Source of the DNA: Longimicrobiaceae bacterium
GTDB lineage: Bacteria; Gemmatimonadota; Gemmatimonadetes; Longimicrobiales; Longimicrobiaceae
Direction: 5' to 3'
DNA: 34,490 nucleotides
Assembly: GCA_030146875.1 (NCBI GenBank)
Contig: JASLAX010000056.1
Coordinates: 1 to 34,490 of the forward strand
The number at the start of each line of letters is the position of its first letter. Positions within the stretch are counted from its first letter, which is position 1. Position numbers and translations under genes: made by a program. Below, in pieces: positions 1 through 7,701 of this stretch. Below the pieces are notes generated by a model. That model made no database searches, had not been told where the DNA came from, and saw only the letters and a program-made list of their open reading frames with translations.

Positions 1-590
1 GTGTAGACGCCGGCCAGGATCCCCCCCGCCACCGAGTACGCCAGCACGATCCCCATCCCCAGCCAGATCCCCCACCCCAGCCCGATTCCGAAGATGGCGT
101 CGATAACCAGCCCGAGCGCCAGGATGTTGGTGGCCAAGTAGCCGATCACCGCCAGCAGGATCGCCACCGCGGAGAGCCCCTGCGCGGCGGGCGAGCGGTA
201 GCGCGCGCCGATGGCGTCCGGCACGGTGATCAGGCCGCGCACCTCGCCCAGCAGCCGCATCCGCTTCGCCAGCATCCACGCGCCCAGCGACGACGTCACC
301 GCCGCCGGCAGGAGCAGGAACATCGCCCCGATGCCGGTGGAGTAGACCAGCCCCGGCCCGCCGATGAAGGCGAAGCCCGAGAGCGTGGCCGACATCGCCG
401 CCATGGTCAGGGCGAGCAGGCCGATGCCCCCGCCCGCCACGAAGAAGTCGCTCGCCGAGCGCGTGCGCCGCGTGGCCCACACCCCGATGGCGGCCACGAT
501 GGCGAAGTAGACCAGCGCCACCACGACGATGGTGGGCTGCGTGAGCGGCGGCAGATCCTTGGTCTGGAGCAGCACGGCGGCGGCGGTCAC
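1..590 (-). CDS. Sodium:solute symporter (SSS family), partial
   Basis: This is the N-terminal 196 codons of a membrane transporter that runs off the left edge of the window. Translation gives a short leader, a first helix around residues 20-40 (IVVVALVYFAIVAAIGVW), then the RTRSASDFFVAGGGIG stretch and an ALTMAAMSATLSGFAF segment. This layout is typical of Na+/solute symporters of the PutP/ActP/SSS group, which couple inward Na+ flow to uptake of a small organic solute. The GTG start shares four bases (GTGA) with the stop of the preceding small membrane protein, so the two are probably translationally coupled and may form one transporter complex. The substrate cannot be read from this fragment; acetate, proline, sugars or short organic acids are all possible. 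The missing C-terminal part lies outside the window, so this is not evidence of a broken gene. Confidence 0.85.
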   Translation of the reverse strand, partial: MTAAAVLLQTKDLPPLTQPTIVVVALVYFAIVAAIGVWATRRTRSASDFFVAGGGIGLLALTMAAMSATLSGFAFIGGPGLVYSTGIGAMFLLLPAAVTSSLGAWMLAKRMRLLGEVRGLITVPDAIGARYRSPAAQGLSAVAILLAVIGYLATNILALGLVIDAIFGIGLGWGIWLGMGIVLAYSVAGGILAGVY

Positions 591-1078
591 GACCCCACCT
601 CCGCGGCGGCGGGCTCGCGGACGGGGGCCGCGGCCGCGGCGGCGCGCAGGGCCTTCGCCTCCTCGCGCACGCGGGCCAGGTCGGCCTCGGAGAGCGTCAT
701 CTCCTCGAAGGTCAGGGCGTAGGAGAGGGGCAGGACGAGCAGCGGGAGCAGCCCGACGCCCAGGAGGATCACCGCCGCGCCGGCGGGGAGGCCCAGGAAG
801 AGGGCGTCGCCGGGCTTCGGGGCCGGGAGGAGCAGGGCGTACGCGAAGCCGCCGGCCAGGATCGCCAGCACGATCGCGAACGGCACCTTCAGCCGCCCCA
901 CCGAGCCGCCGCGCGCGGCGCCCAGCGCCATGGCCGCGACCATCATCACGGCCGTGCCGCCGGCCATGAGCCACGCCGCCCAGCGCGGCGCGCCGCCGGG
1001 CAGGAACGCCGAGGCGTAGGCGGCCGCGATGGCCAGCGTGGAGAGGACGAGCGCCGTCAGGGCGTAGCGTCTTGCCAT
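587..1078 (-). CDS. Small four-helix membrane protein paired with the symporter
   Basis: The product has 163 residues and no family I can name with certainty. Four hydrophobic segments are visible at about residues 5-27, 34-54, 66-88 and 97-122. They are followed by a charged, alanine-rich cytoplasmic tail (FEEMTLSEADLARVREEAKAL). It begins four bases after the acyl-CoA ligase stop and overlaps the symporter start by four bases, so it belongs to the same transcript. Small membrane proteins encoded directly before SSS transporters (for example DUF485 proteins before ActP) are known partners or accessory factors. By analogy this one may be an accessory subunit of the symporter, but its sequence does not clearly match DUF485, so the role is an inference from context. 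Confidence 0.75.
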   Translation of the reverse strand: MARRYALTALVLSTLAIAAAYASAFLPGGAPRWAAWLMAGGTAVMMVAAMALGAARGGSVGRLKVPFAIVLAILAGGFAYALLLPAPKPGDALFLGLPAGAAVILLGVGLLPLLVLPLSYALTFEEMTLSEADLARVREEAKALRAAAAAAPVREPAAAEVGS

Positions 1079-1082
1079 GGGA

Positions 1083-2870
1083 TCAGCGGTAGAGGGCGTC
1101 CAGCGCGTCGGCGAACCGCTCCGCCACGACCGGGCGGCGCACCTTCAGGGTGGGGGTCAGCTCCCCCTCGGCCACGGACAGGTCGCGGGGCAGCAGCACG
1201 AAGCGGCGGACCCGCTCGGGGTTGGAGAGGCCGGCGTTCACGCGGTCCACCGCGCCCTGCACCTCGGCCACCAGCTCGGGGTGGTCCAGCACCTCGGCGG
1301 CGGAGGCGCGGAGGGCGCGCGCCTCCGTCCAGGCGGCCACCGTCTCGGCACGCAGGCAGAGGAGCGCGGAGACGAAGCGGCGCCCTTCGCCGTGCAGCAC
1401 CGCGCGGGCGATCCACGGCTCGCGCGACAGCATCTCCTCGATGGGGAGCGGCGCCACCTTCTTTCCGCCGGACAGGGCGATCAGCTCCTTCTTCCGACCC
1501 GTCACGCGCAGCGCCCCGTCCGCGCCGATGGAGCCCAGGTCCCCCGTCAGCAGCCACTCGCCGTCCACCGTGAAGGCCTCCGCCGTCTCCGTGGGCCGGC
1601 CGTGGTAGCCGTCGAAGGTCAGGTCCGAGCGGCGCACCAGGATCTCGCCGTCCACCCCGATCCGCAGCTCCGTCCCCGGCATGGGCGGGCCGGCGGAGTC
1701 GAAGCCGTAGCGGTCCGGGCGGTGGAAGGCGGCGCAGAGGTGCTCCGTCAGCCCATAGCCGCCCAGGACGGTGATCCCCAGCGCGTCCAGGTCCTCCGCC
1801 ACCGCCACCGGCAGCGTGGCGCCGCCCGACGTCGCCAGCCGCATCCGCCCGCCGAACAGCTCCGCCGCCCTCTCCCGCATCGGCGCGGAGACGCTCACCC
1901 ACTCGGCGTCGAGCGCGGCGGGCACGGCCTCGCCCGCGCGGCGGAGGCGGGACCTCTGCCGTCCGAGGTCGAGGGCGCGGTCCCAGCGCTCGCGCGTGGC
2001 GCCGTCCGCCCGCGCCCGATCGGCGACGAGGACCCCGTGCGCCTTCTCGTAGAGGCGCGGCAGCCCGCCGAAGAGCGTGGGCCGGAAGGCGCGCAGTGCG
2101 TCCCACAGGAGCACGTGGTCCTCCACCAGCCCCGCCTCCATCCCCGTCACGATGCGCGTGTGGAGGCCGAAGACCCGCTCCGCGGCGTGGCAGAAGGGGA
2201 GGAAGGAGAGCGACGAGTCGTTCTCCCCCAGCCCCAGCGTCTCCGCGATGGAGCGGGCGGAGGCCAGCAGGTTCCGGTGGGGGATGCGCGCGCCCTTCGG
2301 CTGGCCGGTGGAGCCGGAGGTGTAGATCAGCGCGGCCAGGTCGGCCGGCCCGGCGGAGGCGGCGCGCCGGCCGACCTCCTCGCCCGCCGGGCCGGCGAGG
2401 GCGCGCCCGCCGCCGGCCAGCCAGGCGTCCCAGCGCACCGCGTCCCGTCCGGGGGCCACGGAGACGAGGGTGCGCACCGCGGGTGAGGCCGCGCGGGCGG
2501 CGCGGAGGATCGCCAGTCGCTCCGCGGTGTCGCAGACCACGACGGATGCGCCGCAGTCCGCCAGCACCTGCGCCACCTGCGTGGCGGGGGAGGTGGGGTA
2601 GAGGCCCACGGCCACGCCGCCGGCGAGCAGCGTCCCCAGGTCCGCGACGGGCCAGGGAAGGCCGTTCCCCGCGAAGACGGCGACGGCGTCCCCCGGCTGG
2701 TGGCCCGCGTCCACCAGCGCGGCGGCGAAGCGGCGCGCCGTCTCCGCCCACTCGCCCCACGTCACCGACTCGTCACGCTCCGCACCGCCGGCCGCGAGGA
2801 CGCGTAGCGCGGCGCGGTCCGGGTGGCGGGCGGCGCGTGCCAGGAAGAGCGAGACGGGGGTCTCAGCCAC
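1083..2870 (-). CDS. Long-chain fatty acyl-CoA ligase (AMP-forming)
   Basis: A 595-residue member of the adenylate-forming (ANL) superfamily, predicted to activate a fatty or other carboxylic acid with ATP and CoA through an acyl-AMP intermediate. The motifs appear in order: the phosphate-binding loop YTSGSTGQPKG at residues 183-193; GYGLTEH near 371-377, which contacts AMP; TGDLGSIGADGALRVTGRKKE, the hinge region, in the last third; and TPTLK ending at Lys576, the conserved adenylation lysine. The length and the GRKKELI-ALSGGKKVAP stretch fit the FadD15/FAA1-like long-chain group better than short-chain acetyl-CoA synthetase or OleC. The GTG start overlaps the end of the KAS III-like gene by eight bases, with a GAGGGG ribosome-binding site inside that gene. 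The position between a condensing enzyme and a transporter suggests the ligase activates either an imported acid or the acyl donor of the condensing enzyme. Confidence 0.92.
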   Translation of the reverse strand: MAETPVSLFLARAARHPDRAALRVLAAGGAERDESVTWGEWAETARRFAAALVDAGHQPGDAVAVFAGNGLPWPVADLGTLLAGGVAVGLYPTSPATQVAQVLADCGASVVVCDTAERLAILRAARAASPAVRTLVSVAPGRDAVRWDAWLAGGGRALAGPAGEEVGRRAASAGPADLAALIYTSGSTGQPKGARIPHRNLLASARSIAETLGLGENDSSLSFLPFCHAAERVFGLHTRIVTGMEAGLVEDHVLLWDALRAFRPTLFGGLPRLYEKAHGVLVADRARADGATRERWDRALDLGRQRSRLRRAGEAVPAALDAEWVSVSAPMRERAAELFGGRMRLATSGGATLPVAVAEDLDALGITVLGGYGLTEHLCAAFHRPDRYGFDSAGPPMPGTELRIGVDGEILVRRSDLTFDGYHGRPTETAEAFTVDGEWLLTGDLGSIGADGALRVTGRKKELIALSGGKKVAPLPIEEMLSREPWIARAVLHGEGRRFVSALLCLRAETVAAWTEARALRASAAEVLDHPELVAEVQGAVDRVNAGLSNPERVRRFVLLPRDLSVAEGELTPTLKVRRPVVAERFADALDALYR

Positions 2871-3888
2871 CGCGCACCCCCTCGCGGTGCCAGCGCAGCG
2901 CCACGCACCCCATCGACAGCCCCGCCCCGGAGCCGGTGAGGACGACCAGGTCGCCCTCCTGCAGGCGGCCGGCGCGCGCGGCGTCGTCCAGCGCCATGGG
3001 CAGGCAGGCGGAGCCGGTGTAGCCCCACTTCCCCATCACCGTGTGCGCCTTCTCCATCGGCTCGCCCAGGCGCTCCATCACCGCCTGGATCGTGGAGCGG
3101 TTCACCTGCGTCCAGAGCCAGAGGTCCACGTCCGCCGGCGTCTCCCGGATGCGGGACAGCACGGAGCGCGCGATGCGCGGCCATCCCTCCTCGTTCACCT
3201 CCCTCGGGTACTTCGTCACGAAGCGCAGGCGGTTGCGCACGCCCGAGCGGAGCACCTCCTCCGTCACCGGCTCCGCCGTTCCGCCGGCGAACACCCCCAT
3301 CCCCGGCGCCAGGGAGCCGTCCGCGTAGAGCTCCGACGCCATGATGCCTGGGTGGTCGGACCTCTCGACCACCACCGCCCCCGCCCCGTCCGCGAAGATG
3401 GTCACCGTCTTCTTGTCGGCCGGGTCCAGGAACTTGGACATGGCGTAGACGGCGACGACCAGCACGCGCTCGTAGCGCTCGTCGGCGCGCACGTACTTCC
3501 ACGCGCAGTCCAGCGCCGTCGCGAAGCCGGCGCAGGCGGAGTTCACGTCGAAGGTCCCGGCGGCCCTGGGGAGCCCGAGACGGCCGTGCAGCACGGACGA
3601 GGTGGCGGGGGAGACGTGCTCGGGGGTGTCGGTGGAGACGATCAGCAGGTCCACGTCCTCGGGGCCCAGCCCGGCGTCGGCCAGGGCGGCGCGGGCGGCA
3701 CGCTCGGCCAGGTCGGCGGTGGACTCGCCCTCGGCGCACCAGCGGCGCTCGCGGATCCCCAGGACGTTCGCCACGAAGTCCTCCACGTCCTCGCCCAGCG
3801 CGGCGGAGAGCTCCGCGTTGGCGACGACGCGCGCGGGGACGAACGATCCCGTTCCGGTGATGGTGGCGTGACGCATCGGGTGGGTCAC
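2863..3888 (-). CDS. KAS III-like (thiolase-fold) condensing enzyme or acyltransferase with altered active site
   Basis: A 341-residue FabH-like protein: ITGTGSFVPARVV near the N-terminus, the nucleophile region VNSACAGF with Cys119, FADGAGAVVVE in the middle and a GSGAGLSMGCVALRW C-terminus. Family members catalyse decarboxylative condensation of an acyl-CoA with malonyl-ACP, using a Cys-His-Asn triad. A gap-free alignment to E. coli FabH (recalled, not computed) places Thr260 (LWTQVN) where FabH has His in PHQAN, and Tyr290 (WGYTGSA) where it has Asn in GNTSAA. The pair needed for decarboxylation therefore appears absent, so a non-decarboxylating acyl transfer or a different condensation is possible. 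I chose the GTG start at 3888 because it overlaps the repressor stop by four bases and has GGAGG ten bases upstream. The ATG at 3876 is the alternative (337 residues) but lies 22 bases from that site. Confidence 0.85.
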   Translation of the reverse strand: MTHPMRHATITGTGSFVPARVVANAELSAALGEDVEDFVANVLGIRERRWCAEGESTADLAERAARAALADAGLGPEDVDLLIVSTDTPEHVSPATSSVLHGRLGLPRAAGTFDVNSACAGFATALDCAWKYVRADERYERVLVVAVYAMSKFLDPADKKTVTIFADGAGAVVVERSDHPGIMASELYADGSLAPGMGVFAGGTAEPVTEEVLRSGVRNRLRFVTKYPREVNEEGWPRIARSVLSRIRETPADVDLWLWTQVNRSTIQAVMERLGEPMEKAHTVMGKWGYTGSACLPMALDDAARAGRLQEGDLVVLTGSGAGLSMGCVALRWHREGVRGG

Positions 3889-4952
3889 TGGGTGGTGTCC
3901 TCCGCCGGGGGCGGAGCGGTCGTGCCGCGGGTCACCAGGCGCACGGGCAGCAGCCGGGAAGCGCGCGGCGTCTCCTTCTCGTCCAGCAGCCGCAGCAGCA
4001 GGCGCGCGGCGCGGGCGCCCAGCTCGCGGGCGGGCACGGCCACGGTGGTCAGCTCCGGGGTGACGACCCGCGCCATCTCGATGTCGTCGCATCCCACCAG
4101 CGAGACCTCCCCCGGGACCGCCACCCCGGCGCGGAGGCAGGCCTTCAGCGCCCCCATCGCCATCAGGTCATTGGCGCAGAACACCGCCGTGGGGCGAGGC
4201 CGCAGCGCCAGCAGCTCCTTCATCGCCCCGTGCCCCCCGGCCACCGTGGGCGCCGCGCGCCGCAGCCGCTCGGAGGCCAGCGGGAGCCCGGCGGCCCGCA
4301 CCGTGGCCGAGAACCCCCGCTCCCGCATGCGGAAGGCGTGCGCGTCGGCCGCGGGGCCGATGAAGGCGAACCGGCGGTGGCCCAGCGAGAGGAGGTGCTC
4401 CGCGGCCAGCCGTCCCGCCCCCAGCGCGTCGCTGGCGACGCCCGGCAGCCGCTCGGAGGGCTCGTCGACGAGGACGACCTTCACCTCCCGCAGCACGTCC
4501 TCGGGCAGCGACGCCGCGCCCAGCGCGTCGATCACCACCCCGTCCACCCGCCGGTCCCGGAGCGTCTCCAGGTGGCGCTCCGCGGGCAGCTCGCCGCCGT
4601 CGCAGAGCAGCACCGCGTACCCCGCCTCCACCGCCACCCGCTGGATGCCGCCGACCACGTCCAGGAAGAACGGGTTCGAGAGGTCGGGCACCACCGCGCC
4701 CAGCGTGTAGGAACGCCCCCGCACCAGCCCGCGCGCCAGGATGTTGGGGCGGTACCCCAGCTCCTCTGCGGCGCGGAAGACCCGCTCCCGCGTGGCCGTC
4801 GCCACCCGGGCCTTGGGGTTCCCCCCCAGCACCAGGGAGACGGTCGCCTGGGATACCCCGGCGCGGGCTGCGACGTCGCGGGTGGTGACCAAGGCGGCGG
4901 GCTCGGGATTCGGAGGGGCGCCGTTGGGGCGGGTGCCAATACGTATTGGCAT
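3885..4952 (-). CDS. LacI/GalR family transcriptional regulator
   Basis: A 355-residue repressor. The helix-turn-helix lies at about residues 22-46 (TTRDVAARAGVSQATVSLVLGG), followed by the hinge YRPNILARGLVRGRS and a periplasmic-binding-protein-like sensor domain (LGAVVPDLSNPFF, CANDLMAMGAL, LVGCDDIEMARVVTPELTTV). It should bind a small ligand and release DNA. It is the first gene of a minus-strand operon with the KAS III-like, acyl-CoA ligase and transporter genes, and two palindromic operators lie at its own start, so it probably autoregulates and controls that operon. The first ATG, at 4952, is itself inside the proximal operator, and no clear ribosome-binding site precedes it. Translation may be leaderless, or it may start at the TTG around codon 21, just before the helix-turn-helix. 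The ligand is unknown. Confidence 0.93.
   Translation of the reverse strand: MPIRIGTRPNGAPPNPEPAALVTTRDVAARAGVSQATVSLVLGGNPKARVATATRERVFRAAEELGYRPNILARGLVRGRSYTLGAVVPDLSNPFFLDVVGGIQRVAVEAGYAVLLCDGGELPAERHLETLRDRRVDGVVIDALGAASLPEDVLREVKVVLVDEPSERLPGVASDALGAGRLAAEHLLSLGHRRFAFIGPAADAHAFRMRERGFSATVRAAGLPLASERLRRAAPTVAGGHGAMKELLALRPRPTAVFCANDLMAMGALKACLRAGVAVPGEVSLVGCDDIEMARVVTPELTTVAVPARELGARAARLLLRLLDEKETPRASRLLPVRLVTRGTTAPPPAEDTTQ
4934..4951. promoter_or_regulatory. LacI-type operator O1, perfect 18-bp palindrome
   Basis: The sequence TGCCAATACGTATTGGCA is an exact palindrome with a central CG, the form of LacI/GalR-family operators. It overlaps the first ATG of the repressor gene. It stands out in this GC-rich window because of its AT content and exact symmetry. 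Confidence 0.8.
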
Positions 4953-4970
4953 TGTTAATACGTATTGGCA
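4953..4970. promoter_or_regulatory. LacI-type operator O2, imperfect 18-bp palindrome
   Basis: TGTTAATACGTATTGGCA matches O1 except for TT in place of CC in one half, so one half-site is identical and the other has two changes. The centres of O1 and O2 are 19 bp apart, just under two helical turns. This would place two dimers on nearly the same DNA face and allow cooperative binding. Confidence 0.75.
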
Positions 4971-5062
4971 GACCGGAAGTCAAGGATCTCGTTCGACGAT
5001 GCCGGGCGCCGTCTTTCTGCTCGATGGCAGGGCAGGCAGGGGAATAGAAAAGCGAAGCGGGG

Positions 5063-5080
5063 CCGGACGCGAACGTCCGG
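5063..5080 (-). terminator. Probable terminator hairpin after the exported protein gene
   Basis: CCGGACG-CGAA-CGTCCGG forms a 7-bp stem with a tetraloop, 32 bases beyond the stop of the minus-strand gene at 5112. On the minus strand, CTTTTC follows about 15 bases later. The distance of the T-run makes it a weak intrinsic terminator. Confidence 0.45.
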
Positions 5081-5111
5081 TCCCGCCTCGGCCCCGCCGG
5101 TGGAGAGCGTG

Positions 5112-5546
5112 CTAGCGCTTCCCGTACACGCCCACGCCGAACCCGCAGGGCTCCGCCTCGCAGGCGGCCATCGTCACGCGCACCCGGTACTGGCCGGTGC
5201 TTCGGGCGGTGAACAGCGCCACGGGGGTGTCGTCCTGCTCCTCGTCCCTGGCCACCTCGTGACGGTGCGGGCTGCTGACGACCATGTCCAGGTCGGTGCA
5301 GTCGGTGTCGCACACGCCGATGATGGCGTACCGCACGCCACGGGTCAGGTTGAAGGACACGGTGCGCACCCCCCCGGCGTCCAGCGAGCCGGTCTGGATC
5401 TGGTGCGTGATCTCGTAGCCGCGGGGCAGGGCGCTGGCACCCGCGCGCAGCGTCTCGCGGGCCTGGGTGGGCCAGTCGGACTGCGCGGCGGCGCCGGTGG
5501 GAAGCAGGAGCAGCGCGGCGGCGGCCGCGGCGAGCAGAGACTTCAT
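5112..5546 (-). CDS. Exported protein of unknown function, possible PPC-like beta fold
   Basis: A 144-residue product with a clear signal peptide (MKSLLAAAAAALLLLPTGAAAQ, predicted cut before Gln22). The mature part carries TVSFNLTRGVRYAIIGVCD-TDCTDLDMVV, then a charged loop, and ends YRVRVTMAACEAEPCGFGVGVYGKR. The alternating pattern and the LxxGxxYxxxGxCD...DLD signature resemble exported proteins with a pre-peptidase-C-like beta-sandwich. The four cysteines could form two disulfides. The ATG at 5546 is preferred over an upstream extension to 5609 because AAGAGG stands six bases before it and the signal peptide begins there. It is transcribed alone. The role is unknown; an envelope or binding protein is a guess. 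Confidence 0.75.
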   Translation of the reverse strand: MKSLLAAAAAALLLLPTGAAAQSDWPTQARETLRAGASALPRGYEITHQIQTGSLDAGGVRTVSFNLTRGVRYAIIGVCDTDCTDLDMVVSSPHRHEVARDEEQDDTPVALFTARSTGQYRVRVTMAACEAEPCGFGVGVYGKR

Positions 5547-5836
5547 GGACGACCTCTTCGGGAAGGAAGGACGAAGCGGAACGACGAGGGGATCCGGGGC
5601 GGAGAGCACACCGGACCGGCGTTCGGGGAGGACAACGGGCGCGGGGCACCGGCGGGCACGGCGAGAGGGCGGGACGCGGGGGCCGGCCCTCTCTCGTCGC
5701 CGACGCGGAGCGCATCAGGGCTGACGACGCCCATGGGACCGGGGGAGCCGGCGTGGACGTGAAACGGCCATTGCCACTCCGGATGCGGCGCGTCAACTTC
5801 GGAGCAGCGCCGCCACCCGTCTACGGAGGCTGATCC

Positions 5837-6946
5837 ATGAACCGCGTCGCCGCACTCCTCGTTTCCTTCTTCCTCTCGCTCGTCTCCCCATCCGCCGCGC
5901 AGGAGCCGCCGGAGATCCTGCTTCGGTCCGTGCTGACCATCGGTGAGGTGGACGGGCGCCCCGAGCGCACCTTCCACCGCCTGGCGCACGTCACCGCCTC
6001 GCCCGACGGCGCGGAGATCTACGTGCTGGACGGCGGGAACCGCACCATCCGCGTGTTCCGCAACGACGGCCGCTACCTCCGCTCGCTGGGGCGCGAGGGC
6101 GGCGGGCCCGGCGAGCTGCAGTTCCCCACGCGCGTCCACGTGGACTCCCTGGTCCACGTCCACGACCCGGTCTCGCGGCGCGTGACCACCTGGGGCCGGG
6201 ACGGGCGCCTGCGGGGCACGTCGCGGCTCCCGGACGTGGACGGCGTGCCGCTGGCCGGCACGCTCCCGCTGCGCCACGGCGCCACGCTGGGCTTCGTGCT
6301 CGCGCAGTACTCGCCGGGAATGTCGGGGCACCGGCCGCACGCCGCGGTGATCGTGTCGCCGCGGCCCGGCCGGGTGGACACGCTGCTCGCCTTCCACGGC
6401 GGCGGCACCGTGTGGAAGGAGCGGGGGCAGCCGGTGCCGTTCGGGATCGCGAGATCGGACTTCGGCGCGGGCGGGGCGGGGGCGGCGTGGGGAGACAGCG
6501 TGGTGGCGGTGGCGGACGGCTACGCGGGTAAGGTGCGGTGGTACCGGGTGCTGCCCGGCCGCCTGGAGCTGATCCGGGAGCGCGCCATCCCGTCGCGGGG
6601 CCGCGAGATCACCGGCGAGGACCTGCGGGAGGTGGAGCGCACCCTGCGCGACGAGCCGCGGCAGGGCCGCCGGCTCCCGAGGCACATCGAGCTGATGCCC
6701 CCGCCGCGCTGGTCCATCGCCACCAGCGCCCTCTTCTCGGACGACGGTGCGCTGTGGATCCGCAACTCCGAGGGACGCGAGCGCGAAAACTTCTGGACGG
6801 TGTTCGACCGCGAGGGCCGCGTGTCGTTCCGCGCCCGCATGCCGATGGGGTTCGACCTGCGCCAAGTGCGCGGCAACGAGCTGTACGGCATCACCCGCAC
6901 CGAGGACGACGCCCAGATGGTGCGCGTCTACTTGCTGGAGCGCTGA
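5837..6946 (+). CDS. Exported six-bladed beta-propeller (NHL-like) protein
   Basis: A 369-residue protein with a signal peptide (MNRVAALLVSFFLSLVSPSAAQ). Repeated segments of the type ASPDGAEIYVLDGGNRTIRVFRNDGRYLRSLGREGGGPGEL are typical of NHL/6-bladed propeller proteins. Similar segments recur (VHDPVSRRVTTWGRDGRLRG, VSFRARMPMGFDL), and the chain ends in TEDDAQMVRVYLLER, the usual closing strand. A good ribosome-binding site (GGAGG, seven bases before ATG) supports the start. Exported propellers of this form are abundant in Gemmatimonadota and Bacteroidota, often as binding proteins of unknown ligand. It stands alone between oppositely oriented genes, so context gives no function. Confidence 0.82.
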   Translation: MNRVAALLVSFFLSLVSPSAAQEPPEILLRSVLTIGEVDGRPERTFHRLAHVTASPDGAEIYVLDGGNRTIRVFRNDGRYLRSLGREGGGPGELQFPTRVHVDSLVHVHDPVSRRVTTWGRDGRLRGTSRLPDVDGVPLAGTLPLRHGATLGFVLAQYSPGMSGHRPHAAVIVSPRPGRVDTLLAFHGGGTVWKERGQPVPFGIARSDFGAGGAGAAWGDSVVAVADGYAGKVRWYRVLPGRLELIRERAIPSRGREITGEDLREVERTLRDEPRQGRRLPRHIELMPPPRWSIATSALFSDDGALWIRNSEGRERENFWTVFDREGRVSFRARMPMGFDLRQVRGNELYGITRTEDDAQMVRVYLLER

Positions 6947-7073
6947 GCGGTCGGGGGCCGCCGGGGATCCTGGACGGTGTCCCCCCACGACCCCTCTCGC
7001 CCGAAGACCGACCTCCGCCCCCTCCGCTCCGCTCCGCGTCGGACGCGGGCCGGGAGGAGCGGGCGCCGGCGCG

Positions 7074-7619
7074 TCACGCCGTCTTAAGCCGGTGCATGTG
7101 CTTGTTGCGGAACTTTGCGATCTTGGGCCCCACCACCGCCGCGCAGTACGGCTGCTGCGGGTTCCGGGCGAAGTACTCCTGGTGGTACTCCTCCGCCGGC
7201 CAGAAGCGGTCCAGCGGCTCCACCTCGGTGACGATGGCCCCGTCCCAGATCCCCTGCGCGTCCAGCTCGGCGATGGTCTCACCGGCGATGCGCTGCTGCT
7301 CGGGCGAGTGGTAAAAGATCGCCGAGCGGTACTGCGTGCCCACGTCGTTCCCCTGCCGGTTCAGCGTGGTGGGGTCGTGGACCGAGAAGAAGATCTCCAG
7401 CACCTCGCGGTACGAGATCTGGTCGGGGTCGAAGGTCACCTGCACCACCTCCGCGTGCCCCGTCACCCCCGCGCAGACGGCATCGTACGTCGGGTTGGGC
7501 ACGCCTCCGCCGGTGTATCCCGACACCACGTCCGTCACGCCCTTCACCTGGTCGAACACCGCCTCCACGCACCAGAAGCACCCACCGGCCAGCGTGGCCG
7601 TCTCCGTTCTGTCGCTCAT
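7074..7619 (-). CDS. msrA: Peptide-methionine (S)-S-oxide reductase MsrA
   Basis: A 181-residue enzyme that reduces the S-epimer of methionine sulfoxide in proteins back to methionine, with recycling by thioredoxin. The catalytic motif GGCFWCVE has its nucleophile at Cys14. YTGGGVPNPTYDAVCAG-TGHAEVVQVTFDP, the FFSVHDPTTLNRQGNDVGTQYRS block and EEYHQEYFARNP-QQPYC are all conserved family segments, and the length is normal for a single-domain MsrA. The last Cys, in QPYC, may be the recycling cysteine. GGAAGAG stands four bases before the ATG. The gene appears monocistronic; no msrB is adjacent. The protein has no signal peptide, so it acts in the cytoplasm. Confidence 0.96.
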   Translation of the reverse strand: MSDRTETATLAGGCFWCVEAVFDQVKGVTDVVSGYTGGGVPNPTYDAVCAGVTGHAEVVQVTFDPDQISYREVLEIFFSVHDPTTLNRQGNDVGTQYRSAIFYHSPEQQRIAGETIAELDAQGIWDGAIVTEVEPLDRFWPAEEYHQEYFARNPQQPYCAAVVGPKIAKFRNKHMHRLKTA

Positions 7620-7701
7620 CTCACTCTTCCGGTCCGGGTTCCGTCCTCCGTCACGGTACGAATAGCGGGGAAGAGCGCTGCACGTTCCATCCCGCCGCCG
7701 C

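Noticed and set aside
1057..2760. Long open frames opposite or overlapping the acyl-CoA ligase
   Set aside because: They are composed of Arg, Gly, Ala and Pro without domain pattern, as expected for shadows of a high-GC gene.
2863..2870. OleA/OleC-type olefin synthesis locus
   Set aside because: The condensing enzyme lacks the OleA His and Asn, the ligase resembles the long-chain FadD type, and no OleB or OleD gene is near.
4168..5796. 542-residue open frame overlapping the LacI gene
   Set aside because: The LacI frame has clear motifs and this frame has none; it also crosses the operators and the neighbouring exported protein gene.
5837..6946. Beta-propeller as an SGL or YVTN enzyme
   Set aside because: The repeats show the NHL-like pattern but no catalytic metal site can be recognised.
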